Below are positions 1 to 7,262 of a stretch of 34,051 nt of DNA, piece by piece; the stretch's first letter is position 1, and every line of letters begins with the position of its first letter. The stretch lies in assembly GCA_017545665.1 (NCBI GenBank), contig JAFWKQ010000092.1, positions 1 through 34,051 on the forward strand, in the 5' to 3' direction. Under the pieces are notes generated by a model. The model was not told the DNA's origin, made no database searches, and worked only from the letters and a program-made list of their open reading frames with translations. Source of the stretch: Atopobiaceae bacterium (GTDB lineage: Bacteria; Actinomycetota; Coriobacteriia; Coriobacteriales; Atopobiaceae). The translations under genes were made by a program, and so were the position numbers.

Positions 1-1112
1 GGCTGCGACGCCTCCGCGAGCGCCCGCCTGGTCAGCGCAAGCAGCCGCTCGGGCTCGGTGACCTCCGAGAATGTCACCTGCCCGAAGCTGTGCACCTTTG
101 CCGTGCGGTCGGCGTCCCAGCGCCCCCAGACCTGCTTTGCGCCCTCGTCGGCGACGTAGTTCAGCCCGCCGTTGATGTCACCGAAGGTCAGCTTGCGACG
201 GTACCCGGCCTTGTAGTTGCCGTCCTCGTCGGTGAAGGGAAGCCCCGCCCCGAAGCCGTAGAGCGCCGTGTACACGTCCTGCTCGAGCACGGTGCGCGTG
301 CACCCGGCCATGTTCTTGCCGTAGGTGAAGCGCAGGCCCCGCCAGTCTCCGCGCTGGGCGTCCAGCCGGATCGACCTCGATGCCACGCGGCCGTCGGCAA
401 CCGTGATGATGGGCGTCACCTCGCCGCCCCACACCTCGGCCACGCGCCGCAGCGCCCACAATGCGTTCTGGTGGTAGATCAGCGCCCCGGCGGTGCCGAG
501 TGTTGCGCAGTAGGCCACCGACCAGCGCGTCGGCGCCAGCACGGCCGCCAGGGCCTGTGCCGCCGTCCTGCTCACCAGCTGCGCCTCCTCGATGAAGTCG
601 TCCAGCAGCTCGCAGAGCGAGGACTCCGCGTACACGCTGCAGAGCCCCGTCACAGGCTCGTCGGTCCGCACCACCACGTGCTCGCGCCAGATCGAGCCAT
701 CCAGCCAAAGCAGCCGGTCGCCCTTGCTCGGCACCTCGTAGCTCGAGAACTCAAGAGTGTCCTCGCCACTTCGAGCGTAAAGAAAACGTGCCCTCCGGCA
801 CGTTTTTAGCGAGAAGGCGCGGGCGTTTAGCCCGCGCGCGCTATGGCCAAGCTCAAAAAGCTCCTCGGTGTGCACGAGCTCGCCGACCACGCGAAGGAGC
901 CCGATCCGCTCGTCCCACCGATCGATGGACCTGGCCTCTAGCGGGACGATCTTCTCGTCGCGCTCGGCGATCTGCTTCTCGTAGTCGGGAGTCTCGCCGC
1001 CTACCTGCGACTGGCCCTGCTGGTGCGTTTCCTGCTGCTCTTGGCCTTGCTGTTGCGACGCGTCCTGCGCACCCTGCGTGGCTTCCTGGCCGCCATTGGT
1101 CTCACCATCCAT
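1..1112 (-). CDS. Prophage tail minor structural protein, chimeric, 3' end outside window
   Basis: This minus-strand frame is open from an ATG at 1112 to the window edge (370 codons, no stop). A GCAGGAG-like ribosome site lies just upstream of the ATG. From about residue 115 on it reads like siphovirus minor structural or endopeptidase tail proteins: GEDTLEF, then KGDRLLWLDG, YHQNALWALRR, FTYGKNM, KLTFGDINGG and FSEVTEPERLL. The first 50 or so residues differ: they are rich in Q, G and E and continue into YEKQIAERDEKI, which resembles the start of a phage scaffold-like (DUF4355-type) protein. The stretch HTEEL...GEDTLEF is interrupted by about 30 extra residues coded by two hairpins. I infer a prophage remnant in which the start of a head gene was joined to a tail gene by deletion. 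The family assignment of the C-terminal part is fairly firm; the chimera reading is inference. Confidence 0.65.
   Translation of the reverse strand, partial: MDGETNGGQEATQGAQDASQQQGQEQQETHQQGQSQVGGETPDYEKQIAERDEKIVPLEARSIDRWDERIGLLRVVGELVHTEELFELGHSARGLNARAFSLKTCRRARFLYARSGEDTLEFSSYEVPSKGDRLLWLDGSIWREHVVVRTDEPVTGLCSVYAESSLCELLDDFIEEAQLVSRTAAQALAAVLAPTRWSVAYCATLGTAGALIYHQNALWALRRVAEVWGGEVTPIITVADGRVASRSIRLDAQRGDWRGLRFTYGKNMAGCTRTVLEQDVYTALYGFGAGLPFTDEDGNYKAGYRRKLTFGDINGGLNYVADEGAKQVWGRWDADRTAKVHSFGQVTFSEVTEPERLLALTRRALAEASQ
770..860. repeat. Small two-hairpin insertion inside the phage tail gene
   Basis: Two adjacent inverted repeats lie here. One has arms AAAACGTGCC (783-792) and GGCACGTTTT (797-806) around a 4-nt loop. 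The other has arms GCGCGGGC (817-824) and GCCCGCGC (830-837) around GTTTA. On the minus strand they add about 30 residues (roughly FELGHSARG to LYARS) between the conserved HTEEL and GEDTLEF pieces of the tail protein without breaking the frame. The first hairpin followed by T's resembles an intrinsic terminator on the plus strand, but no plus-strand gene ends here. The edges are approximate. Confidence 0.5.
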
Positions 1113-1156
1113 GCTCCTGCCTGCCTTTCGTCTCGTAAGGCGGGCAGAGACGAACA

Positions 1157-1210
1157 ATGCCCGCACCTTTACCGGTACGGGCATCGTCGCAGCTCGTCAC
1201 AAAGTGACGA
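1157..1210. terminator. Two stem-loops downstream of the 1229-1534 gene
   Basis: A stem with one mismatch pairs 1157-1167 with 1174-1184 (ATGCCCG against CGGGCAT at its base). A second perfect stem is TCGTCAC (1194-1200) with GTGACGA (1204-1210) around AAA. Both sit between the stop of the minus-strand gene at 1229 and the phage gene start at 1112, where a terminator would be expected, but neither is followed by a clear T run. The segment around 1189-1210 also resembles repeat sequence at 13457-13475, so it may be a dispersed repeat instead. Confidence 0.3.
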
Positions 1211-1228
1211 ACTAATTCGGCTGGCAAC

Positions 1229-1534
1229 CTATTCCGCTGAGTTTAGATACTTTGCCTCAGCTTGGGCAAACACGGCATCTATCTCGGCCTTTATTGTTCT
1301 CTTAGAATCAAGTACCTCTTTGAATGACATACGTAGTCGCTCGAACATGATTCTTTGGGCAGGGTTGGCAATCACCGTTGCGTCATCTCCAAGAGCCAGC
1401 CCAATACCTTCTGAATCGAGCAAGAGTTCGAGTGCTTGGTTAATGTCATCAGTCGTCACCTGAGAGACGAGCTTTTCGGTTCCGTTGCCCATGCAGAAGA
1501 ACGCTTCTTTGTCTTTGATCTTAAGCAAATCCAT
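1229..1534 (-). CDS. Hypothetical small protein (101 aa)
   Basis: I do not recognise this protein. The start at 1534 (MDLLKIKD) is chosen because AGGAGG lies 8 nt upstream; a longer frame to 1597 has no such site. The protein is acidic and predicted largely helical, with no signal peptide or membrane segment. The C-terminal half (MFERLRMSFKEVLDSKR...) could form a coiled coil. It overlaps the end of the broken gene upstream by 14 nt, so the two probably formed one transcription unit. The AT content is higher than in the surrounding DNA, which with the neighbouring prophage remnant suggests acquired DNA. Confidence 0.6.
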   Translation of the reverse strand: MDLLKIKDKEAFFCMGNGTEKLVSQVTTDDINQALELLLDSEGIGLALGDDATVIANPAQRIMFERLRMSFKEVLDSKRTIKAEIDAVFAQAEAKYLNSAE

Positions 1535-2310
1535 AATATGGCCTCCTGCCATTGTAAGCATCGTTTCCGGCCTCCATGAGCCGAAGTAGAACCTCACTTC
1601 GTTTTACTGTATGTCCGTCAGGTGATGTCATCGTATCGTCACTGGAATCGCAGGTGTAAATCCGGTGTATCCCGTTGTCTACATCGGTAAACACGATGCC
1701 ATCCGGCTTTATGGAAACACCCAGCACGTTGTTGTGCGTGGCAATGAAAACCATCGCCTTTGAGGAAATAAGGAACGCGCTTTGTGATTCTCCTGAACTT
1801 ACCGATCGCCTTATCGCTGATGGTGGCCTCATTCCGCGTAAGGGCACGCAGCCCTGCGAGGCGCTTTACGAACGCCGAGCGCTTAGCTGTCTCGAGCAAA
1901 GGAGACTCGGGACATGCAGGGCGCCTTGATTCGATCGTCAGACTTTCGCGGACTGTCTTTGCAATGGCGTTCGCCAAGTCGATGCGCCTGCATTTCAAGG
2001 CTTTTGACTTAAACCGCTTAATTGCGATGCGCAACAGACCAACTAGAGCGTCCCGCCCAAGGACCTTCTCAATCTCTAGAGATAGAGGATTGTCGTCAAG
2101 GAGCGTAACAAGGGCTTCAACCACATTCTTCTCTGCTGCTACATTGTCCTGTGCAAGTCGGCCCTCGCTGTAAATCGGGCATATTGAGAATTCGTCATCG
2201 CGTGCGGATGTTTCCGCATACTCAGCCAACGCAGTCAGATAGTCCTTGACGTTCTTGACAACAGTCTCACGAGATGGCAGCTCTTCCGCAGCCGTCGATA
2301 TAGCCGTCAT
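1521..2310 (-). pseudogene. Frameshifted gene of unknown function (about 262 aa if repaired)
   Basis: Two minus-strand frames form one plausible protein. The first runs from ATG 2310 (MTAISTAAEELPSRETVV...) and stays protein-like until about SDKAIGKF. It then becomes R/H/C-rich and stops at 1639. A second frame picks up sensible sequence (GESQSAFLISSKAMVFIATHN...) and ends at 1521, overlapping the next gene. One extra base near 1790-1800 would explain the switch. No family is recognised; the N-terminal half is helical and the C-terminal half looks beta-rich. A TATTAT sequence at 2317-2322 lies only 6 nt before the ATG, so a leaderless transcript is possible. A sequencing error cannot be excluded. 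Confidence 0.5.
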
Positions 2311-2375
2311 GGGCTCATAATAGTCGCTCTTAATTGCGGACTCCTCGCTGTCGAGCTTTGCTCGAAAGGCATTCT

Positions 2376-2427
2376 CCCCTTTTCCCGCTTTGGGTACAAA
2401 GGGGACTGTCCCCTTTTTCCCGCTTTG
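2376..2427. repeat. GGGGACNGTCCCC palindromic repeat, copy 1
   Basis: The core AAAGGGGACTGTCCCCTTT (2398-2416) is a near-perfect palindrome. It is flanked by two copies of CCCCTTTTCCCGCTTTG (2376-2392, and 2410-2427 with one extra T). It lies in the otherwise gene-free 200 bp between the divergent starts at 2310 and 2511. The same core recurs at 4040-4068 and 27147-27216, so it is a dispersed REP-like element. Its role, if any, is unknown. Confidence 0.7.
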
Positions 2428-2510
2428 CCTGCCTTAGGCCGCTTAGCGTACTGAGCGCCACCGCCATGGTATAGGTAAAGACAATAGGCGTAAAATCGTC
2501 TCATCAGTAC

Positions 2511-4076
2511 TTGCGATCGTTGATGGGTGTTAGCCAGACCATGAGAATCGGATTCTCACTTCTCTTCACAATCCTCATCGGGTCACTCGTGGCATGCGCC
2601 TTCATGGCGTATCGGTCGCACAAGAGCATCGGGAGGTCGGTGGCACTGCTCATGTGCGCCCTCATACCACCCGTGATTGGCAACCTCGTAATCATCGTCT
2701 CAACCAACGAGCTCCTCTCCACATTTGGCTACTACGTATACTTCCTGGGCATGGACTTGGTGATGTTTGCCTTGGTGCACTTCACCGCCGAATACTGTGC
2801 CATCGAATGGCCAAACAAGGTGCTGCGAAACCTGTTCTATGCAGTTCTTGCCATCGACGTGTTTCAGTACCTTCTCAACCCCTTCTTCGGACAAGCGTTT
2901 GGCACGGAGGCAGTTATGGTTGAGGGCTTGTCGTACTACCGGCTCCTGCCCTACATAGGCCAGACCTTCCACCGTCTGCTGGACTACAGCATCTTCATTG
3001 GCGTGCTTATCGTCTTTCTTGTTAAGGCCATCCGCACGCCGCGCATCACCGCAGAGCGGTACTGGCTCATCCTCGTATCCATGGCCGCCATTGGCCTATG
3101 GCAGACGTTCTACATCTTCTCGCGCACGCCCGTAGACCGCTCCATGATCGGATACGGCGTGTTTGGCCTGCTCGTGTATTACTTCGCGCTGCGGTACCGC
3201 GCCATGCGCCTGCTCGATCGCATGCTGGCCACCGTAGCCTCGCAGATGCCCGAGGCCTTGTACTTCTTCGACTCCACTGGTCAGTGCATCTGGGCAAACA
3301 ACCAGGGCCGAGAGCTTGTCCACATTGGCGAGGAGGAGTTTGATCGAGCGCCCACGCTCCTCAGGCAGATGCTAAGCCTTACCGAGGAGGGCGACGAGTG
3401 GTCTACGGTGCGCAGCATCGGAACCGGTGACGCCCTTAAGAGCTACATCGTGGAAAAGCACGCAATCACCGATGAAAAGGGACGCTTGGCCGGCTACTTC
3501 GTAATCGTGCGCGACAACACAAACGAGGAGCGCAAACTGCGTCGCGAAATGGAAAATGCCGCGCACGACAGCCTTACCAAGGTATACAACCGCGCGGGAT
3601 ACGAGGTGCTGCTCTCGAGGATGGACCTGTCTACCTCATGCATGATCTTGCTCGACATCGACTTCTTCAAGACGGTAAACGACACCTACGGTCACGAGAT
3701 GGGTGACAAGATCCTGCAAAAGGTGGCCAACATCGCCCTGGACCGCTTTAGGTCGGACGACCGCGTGTCGCGCATTGGCGGAGACGAATTCGTAGTGCTC
3801 ATGACACATTCCGGACAAAGGCAAAGCGAACTCATTGGCCTGCGGATCCAGCAGATCAACGAAGGGCTGGCAGACACTTCCGACGGCTTGCCGGCCGTTT
3901 CCATAAGTGCTGGCGTGGCATACGGACAAGACGCAGGCGACTCAACCGAGCTCTTCAACCACGCCGACGAAGCCCTTTACGAAACCAAGCGCAACGGTCG
4001 CAACGGCTACACCATATACGGCGAGCAGAACGCAATACCGGGCCAAAGGGGACAGTCCCCTTTGGCCCCAAAATAA
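2511..4076 (+). CDS. Membrane-bound diguanylate cyclase (7TM sensor, PAS, GGDEF)
   Basis: The protein makes c-di-GMP from two GTP. Residues 1-230 contain about seven hydrophobic segments, like the 7TM sensor of histidine kinases. A PAS-like segment follows (PEALYFFDSTGQCIWANN), then a GGDEF domain with LTKVYNRAG, DIDFFKTVNDTYGHEMGD and an intact GGDEF at about 423-427. RSDD lies five residues before GGDEF, which matches the inhibitory product-binding I-site. The frame opens with TTG at 2511, but ATG codons at 2523 and 2541 are equally possible and none has a clear ribosome site. A TAAAAT at 2491-2496 may be a -10 box. The last residues (GQRGQSPLAPK) are coded by a palindromic repeat. An EAL gene follows, so the pair probably sets the c-di-GMP level. 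Confidence 0.88.
   Translation: MRSLMGVSQTMRIGFSLLFTILIGSLVACAFMAYRSHKSIGRSVALLMCALIPPVIGNLVIIVSTNELLSTFGYYVYFLGMDLVMFALVHFTAEYCAIEWPNKVLRNLFYAVLAIDVFQYLLNPFFGQAFGTEAVMVEGLSYYRLLPYIGQTFHRLLDYSIFIGVLIVFLVKAIRTPRITAERYWLILVSMAAIGLWQTFYIFSRTPVDRSMIGYGVFGLLVYYFALRYRAMRLLDRMLATVASQMPEALYFFDSTGQCIWANNQGRELVHIGEEEFDRAPTLLRQMLSLTEEGDEWSTVRSIGTGDALKSYIVEKHAITDEKGRLAGYFVIVRDNTNEERKLRREMENAAHDSLTKVYNRAGYEVLLSRMDLSTSCMILLDIDFFKTVNDTYGHEMGDKILQKVANIALDRFRSDDRVSRIGGDEFVVLMTHSGQRQSELIGLRIQQINEGLADTSDGLPAVSISAGVAYGQDAGDSTELFNHADEALYETKRNGRNGYTIYGEQNAIPGQRGQSPLAPK
4040..4068. repeat. GGGGACNGTCCCC palindromic repeat, copy 2
   Basis: This 29-bp palindrome has arms GGGCCAAAGGGGAC and GTCCCCTTTGGCCC around a single central A. 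It is translated into the last dozen residues of the upstream diguanylate cyclase, whose stop follows at 4074-4076. The stem is followed by CAAAATAAT rather than a T run, so it is not a typical terminator, although it could protect the mRNA 3' end. Confidence 0.75.
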
Positions 4077-4084
4077 TCTGAAAG

Positions 4085-4114
4085 CTGACAAGAGCATTTA
4101 TCTGCCTGTATACT
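4085..4114 (+). promoter_or_regulatory. Probable promoter of the EAL gene
   Basis: CTGACA at 4085-4090 and TATACT at 4109-4114 are separated by 18 bp and match sigma-70/SigA -35 and -10 boxes well. Transcription would start near 4121, which supports the downstream ATG at 4150 as the translation start. Confidence 0.5.
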
Positions 4115-4149
4115 CATGTATGGCTGCGGCAAAGGGGGCGGAAAAGAAC

Positions 4150-7026
4150 ATGAGCAGAAACCTCGAGGACTTCATCAAGCAAAACTATAAAAAAGCTATT
4201 CTTTTCCACCATATTCAGGCATTCTATCAGCCTGTGATCCGCACGTCCGCCCGCCAACTCTGCAGCTTTGAGGCACTCGCAAGATGGATCGACCCAAACA
4301 TTGGCATGATCTATCCAGACGAGTTCATACCCGTGCTGGAGCGAGAAGGAGTTATCCACGAGCTCGACATGGCGATTCTCCAACAAGCCTGTGCGCGGAT
4401 TAGAAGCGCCGTTACCAGCGGAGAGACGCCCATTCCCATTTCGGTTAACCTCTCGCGTTTGGACTTCACACTCTGCGACGTCTTCGCTGCTGCGGATGCC
4501 GTAGTAAGCGACTACCAAATACCCCACAGCTACATCTACTTCGAGATCACCGAAAGCGTCATGGCCGAGAAGAAGGAACTGCTACAGGGGTTCGTAGAGC
4601 GTTTCCGTTCCGCGGGATACCATATTTGGATGGATGACTTTGGCAGCGCCTACTCCTCCCTAAACGCCCTCAAGGAGTTTGAGTTCGACGAGCTCAAGCT
4701 CGATATGTGCTTCCTGCGCCCCTTCAACCTGCGATCAAAGCGCATTGCGACGGCCGTGGTAAAGATGGCAAAGGACATAGACATCCACACGCTGGTTGAG
4801 GGCGTGGAAACCGAGGAGCAGTTCGCCTACCTGCGCGACATCGGCTGCGAAAAGGTGCAGGGCTACTACTTTGGAAAGCCAGCGCCCTACGAGGAGGCGC
4901 TTTCGCACATACGCGAGCAGGGCATCCAGGTTGAGTTGCCGCAAGACCGCCAGTACTACGATGAAATCGGTCGCATTGACGTCCTCAGCGCGGTTCCCTT
5001 TATGACCCGCGAGGAGCACGACTCCATTGCCACCGCCCGCCAGCTCAACAGCATTCCGCTGGCACTCGCCGAATTCTCGAAGAGCCACTTCAAAGTATTG
5101 TTCTTCAACACGGCCTTTGAGGAGACGGCAAACGGCACCGGCATGTTCTCCGACATCTTTACGCAAAAGATGCTCTGCCAGCCCCAACCGTACCAGCTCC
5201 TTTCCGACAGCATCATCAACCTCATAGACTCCGTAGGGTCCGGCGGCGACGGAAGGATGACCTTTACCATTAACGAGCAGTACTATGAGCTCAGAATCCG
5301 TCGCATGGCAAGCACGGTAAGCAGATACTGCGTTCTTATCCAAATAACCAACCTCACCAAGAGCACGCAGTCCGAAAAGACCGCATCCCTGGACGAGTAC
5401 GCACGAAGGCTCTATGCCCTCTATGAGCGCATTACGCTCATAAACATGACGGAAGACACCATACAGCCGCTGTACACGGCCACGCGAGAGGACTTGCTTT
5501 CTGCCAGAAAGGGCGTCAAGATGCTCGTGAGGGAGTACGCCGACAAATACGTCTATCCCGAAGACAGGGAGACGTACCGTCGTCTTTTTAGTCCGAAGGC
5601 AGCGGCAGAGCACCTATCCGCATCGTCCGCCGTGAGCTTCTCGGTTATGCTGCGGTCGAGCGTGCGGCACGGACAATATGCCTGGAAGGAATACACCCTC
5701 CTCAAACTCGACGAGAGCAGGTACTTTGCGCTCATTCGCAAGGTCCACAACAGCGTAAGCGAGGTGCTTAGGAACAACGCCGTAAGCGCAGGCGACGATG
5801 GGCCATACGCACCCGCACAACTGTGGAACAACCTCGTGCACTCCGACCTGCTTCGCGTCTTCTGGAAGGACAACAACCGTCGCTTCCTGGGGGCCAGTCG
5901 CGCGTTCTTGGACTACTACAGCTTTGCCTCCGAGGGAGACATAGTCGGAAAGAACGACGAGGACCTTGGATGGCACGTCCATCCAGATCTGTACAAGAGC
6001 GACGAGTACCAGGTCATCCACGAGGGAGTGACCTTCCACAATATGCCCGGCCGCTGCATGAAGGACGGCGAGAACAGGGAGATCCTAGCCAGCAAGACCC
6101 CGCTCTACAACACCAACGGCGAAATCAAGGGACTCATTGGCTACTTCATCGATCGAGAGCTGCTCACGGTAAACGACAAGCGCGGGGAAGAGACCCCTCG
6201 GCGCGACATGCTCACGGGACTTCTCAACTCTCGCGGCATTTCGGAAGAGGCGAACTTCTTCCGCGACGAGTTCTTCCTTCGCGGTACGGACTTCGTTCGC
6301 ATACACATTGCCGTCAACGACTTTTCCACTCTCAACGAGCAGTATGGCTTTGACTTTGGCGACAAGATCTTGAATGCCCTTGGCAAGGAACTCAAGGACG
6401 ACTTCGGTCGAACGAGTGCCGTCGGGCGCACGTCTGGCCATAGGTTCGTGGTTCTCCATCAGATCGAGAACCGGGAAGAGGCTCACGACATTCGCAACCG
6501 GATAAAGTCCATTGGCGAATCCATCAAGAGGATTGAAGACGTTCCCCTTAGCCTGTATCTGTCCGTCGGATACGTGCTCTTCTCGGAGGCCAACGACCTG
6601 GAAGAGCAAAAGAAGCTGGCCGAGGTGCGGCTCCACGCAGACCACGACCAGAACATCTCTTCGGAAAGCCGCCTTGCCCATTCGTCGGAGATCTTCCACC
6701 TCTTTGACGACCTGCCCCTCTCATACAGCGTGTACCACGTCACATACGCCGAGAACAGCGGGCTCTACGATGCGGTGATCTTCTACGTAAACCACAAGTA
6801 CGAGGAGTATGGGGGGCTCTCGGCAAAGGCGGTGCAAGGGCACAGCGTACGCGAGCTCTATCCCCACATAGGAGAAAAGTGGTTCGAGAGCGTCAAGCGC
6901 GCCGCCCTCGACGGCGAGGCTGTTGAGGAGGAGTTCACTGACGCGCTGACGGGCAAGGAATTCCACTTTTCCGCACGCCAGATCATCTATCCGGGATATT
7001 GCGCCGTTACGTATACCAAGGCATAG
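4150..7026 (+). CDS. EAL c-di-GMP phosphodiesterase with PAS-like regions and a degenerate GGDEF domain
   Basis: The 958-residue protein likely hydrolyses c-di-GMP. The EAL domain (about 20-255) has the expected residues: E41-A-L, N100, E132 in FEITES, D162-D163 in DDFGSAYSS, K183, E217 in LVEGVET and QGYYFGKP. PAS-like segments follow, including residues near 5090-5360 and WKDNNRRFLGASRAFLDYY. Then comes a GGDEF-fold domain (DMLTGLLNSRG) whose signature is SGHRF at about 762-766, so it cannot be a cyclase by the usual mechanism and may bind GTP as a regulator. The C-terminus is another PAS-like segment. No membrane segment is seen. The start at 4150 has a GGGGGCGGAA ribosome site; an ATG at 4120 lacks one. 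The gene lies just downstream of a diguanylate cyclase and upstream of the B12 operon. Confidence 0.9.
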   Translation: MSRNLEDFIKQNYKKAILFHHIQAFYQPVIRTSARQLCSFEALARWIDPNIGMIYPDEFIPVLEREGVIHELDMAILQQACARIRSAVTSGETPIPISVNLSRLDFTLCDVFAAADAVVSDYQIPHSYIYFEITESVMAEKKELLQGFVERFRSAGYHIWMDDFGSAYSSLNALKEFEFDELKLDMCFLRPFNLRSKRIATAVVKMAKDIDIHTLVEGVETEEQFAYLRDIGCEKVQGYYFGKPAPYEEALSHIREQGIQVELPQDRQYYDEIGRIDVLSAVPFMTREEHDSIATARQLNSIPLALAEFSKSHFKVLFFNTAFEETANGTGMFSDIFTQKMLCQPQPYQLLSDSIINLIDSVGSGGDGRMTFTINEQYYELRIRRMASTVSRYCVLIQITNLTKSTQSEKTASLDEYARRLYALYERITLINMTEDTIQPLYTATREDLLSARKGVKMLVREYADKYVYPEDRETYRRLFSPKAAAEHLSASSAVSFSVMLRSSVRHGQYAWKEYTLLKLDESRYFALIRKVHNSVSEVLRNNAVSAGDDGPYAPAQLWNNLVHSDLLRVFWKDNNRRFLGASRAFLDYYSFASEGDIVGKNDEDLGWHVHPDLYKSDEYQVIHEGVTFHNMPGRCMKDGENREILASKTPLYNTNGEIKGLIGYFIDRELLTVNDKRGEETPRRDMLTGLLNSRGISEEANFFRDEFFLRGTDFVRIHIAVNDFSTLNEQYGFDFGDKILNALGKELKDDFGRTSAVGRTSGHRFVVLHQIENREEAHDIRNRIKSIGESIKRIEDVPLSLYLSVGYVLFSEANDLEEQKKLAEVRLHADHDQNISSESRLAHSSEIFHLFDDLPLSYSVYHVTYAENSGLYDAVIFYVNHKYEEYGGLSAKAVQGHSVRELYPHIGEKWFESVKRAALDGEAVEEEFTDALTGKEFHFSARQIIYPGYCAVTYTKA

Positions 7027-7052
7027 CAAGGCTGTGTTGCGCCTGCCGCAAG

Positions 7053-7061
7053 TGCTATGAT
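7053..7061 (+). promoter_or_regulatory. Extended -10 promoter of the cobalamin operon
   Basis: TGC followed by TATGAT (7056-7061) forms an extended -10 element. No good -35 is present at normal spacing, which extended -10 promoters tolerate. It lies 26 nt after the EAL stop codon and just before the riboswitch, as expected for the leader of the cbi operon. Confidence 0.5.
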
Positions 7062-7077
7062 GGTGGCACATAAACGA

Positions 7078-7240
7078 GGGTGCGATCTTCGAGCTGTTAG
7101 GCCTCGCTTCAAAGGATTCCGGTTCAACTCCGGACCAGTCGTTGACGTACTTGGATTTTGTTGTCGTCGTGGCATTGCATGTTGCGTACGGCAATGTGCG
7201 AGTTTGTCTTCACTCATGTCTGCCCTCAGAACGGCCAATG
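7078..7240 (+). ncRNA. Divergent cobalamin riboswitch
   Basis: The leader of the B12 operon contains pieces of the cobalamin aptamer in the right order. These are GGGTGC at 7078-7083, a stem, CTTCAAAGGATTCCGG (7108-7123) joined to TCAACTCCGGACCAGTCG as the B12-box region, and CTCAGAACGGCC at 7225-7236 as the closing segment. The usual GGGAA and GGTG are changed to GGATT and GGTT, so it is a variant. The CCGG arms form the P5-like hairpin. The ribosome site AAAGGGG and ATG 7263 follow closely, which suggests control of translation by sequestering that site. A covariance-model match was not run. Confidence 0.6.
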
Positions 7241-7262
7241 CGCCATGACGAAAGGGGCACGC

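Noticed and set aside
783..807. A rho-independent terminator on the plus strand
   Set aside because: The stem and T's fit, but no plus-strand gene precedes it and the hairpin is translated within the minus-strand phage gene.
2307..2504. A 65-codon minus-strand frame upstream of the frameshifted gene
   Set aside because: It runs through the GGGGACNGTCCCC repeat and has no ribosome site or domain.
7108..7147. A tRNA-like T arm (stem TCCGG/CCGGA with loop TTCAACT)
   Set aside because: No matching acceptor, D or anticodon arms lie upstream; the segment fits the B12-box hairpin of a cobalamin riboswitch better.
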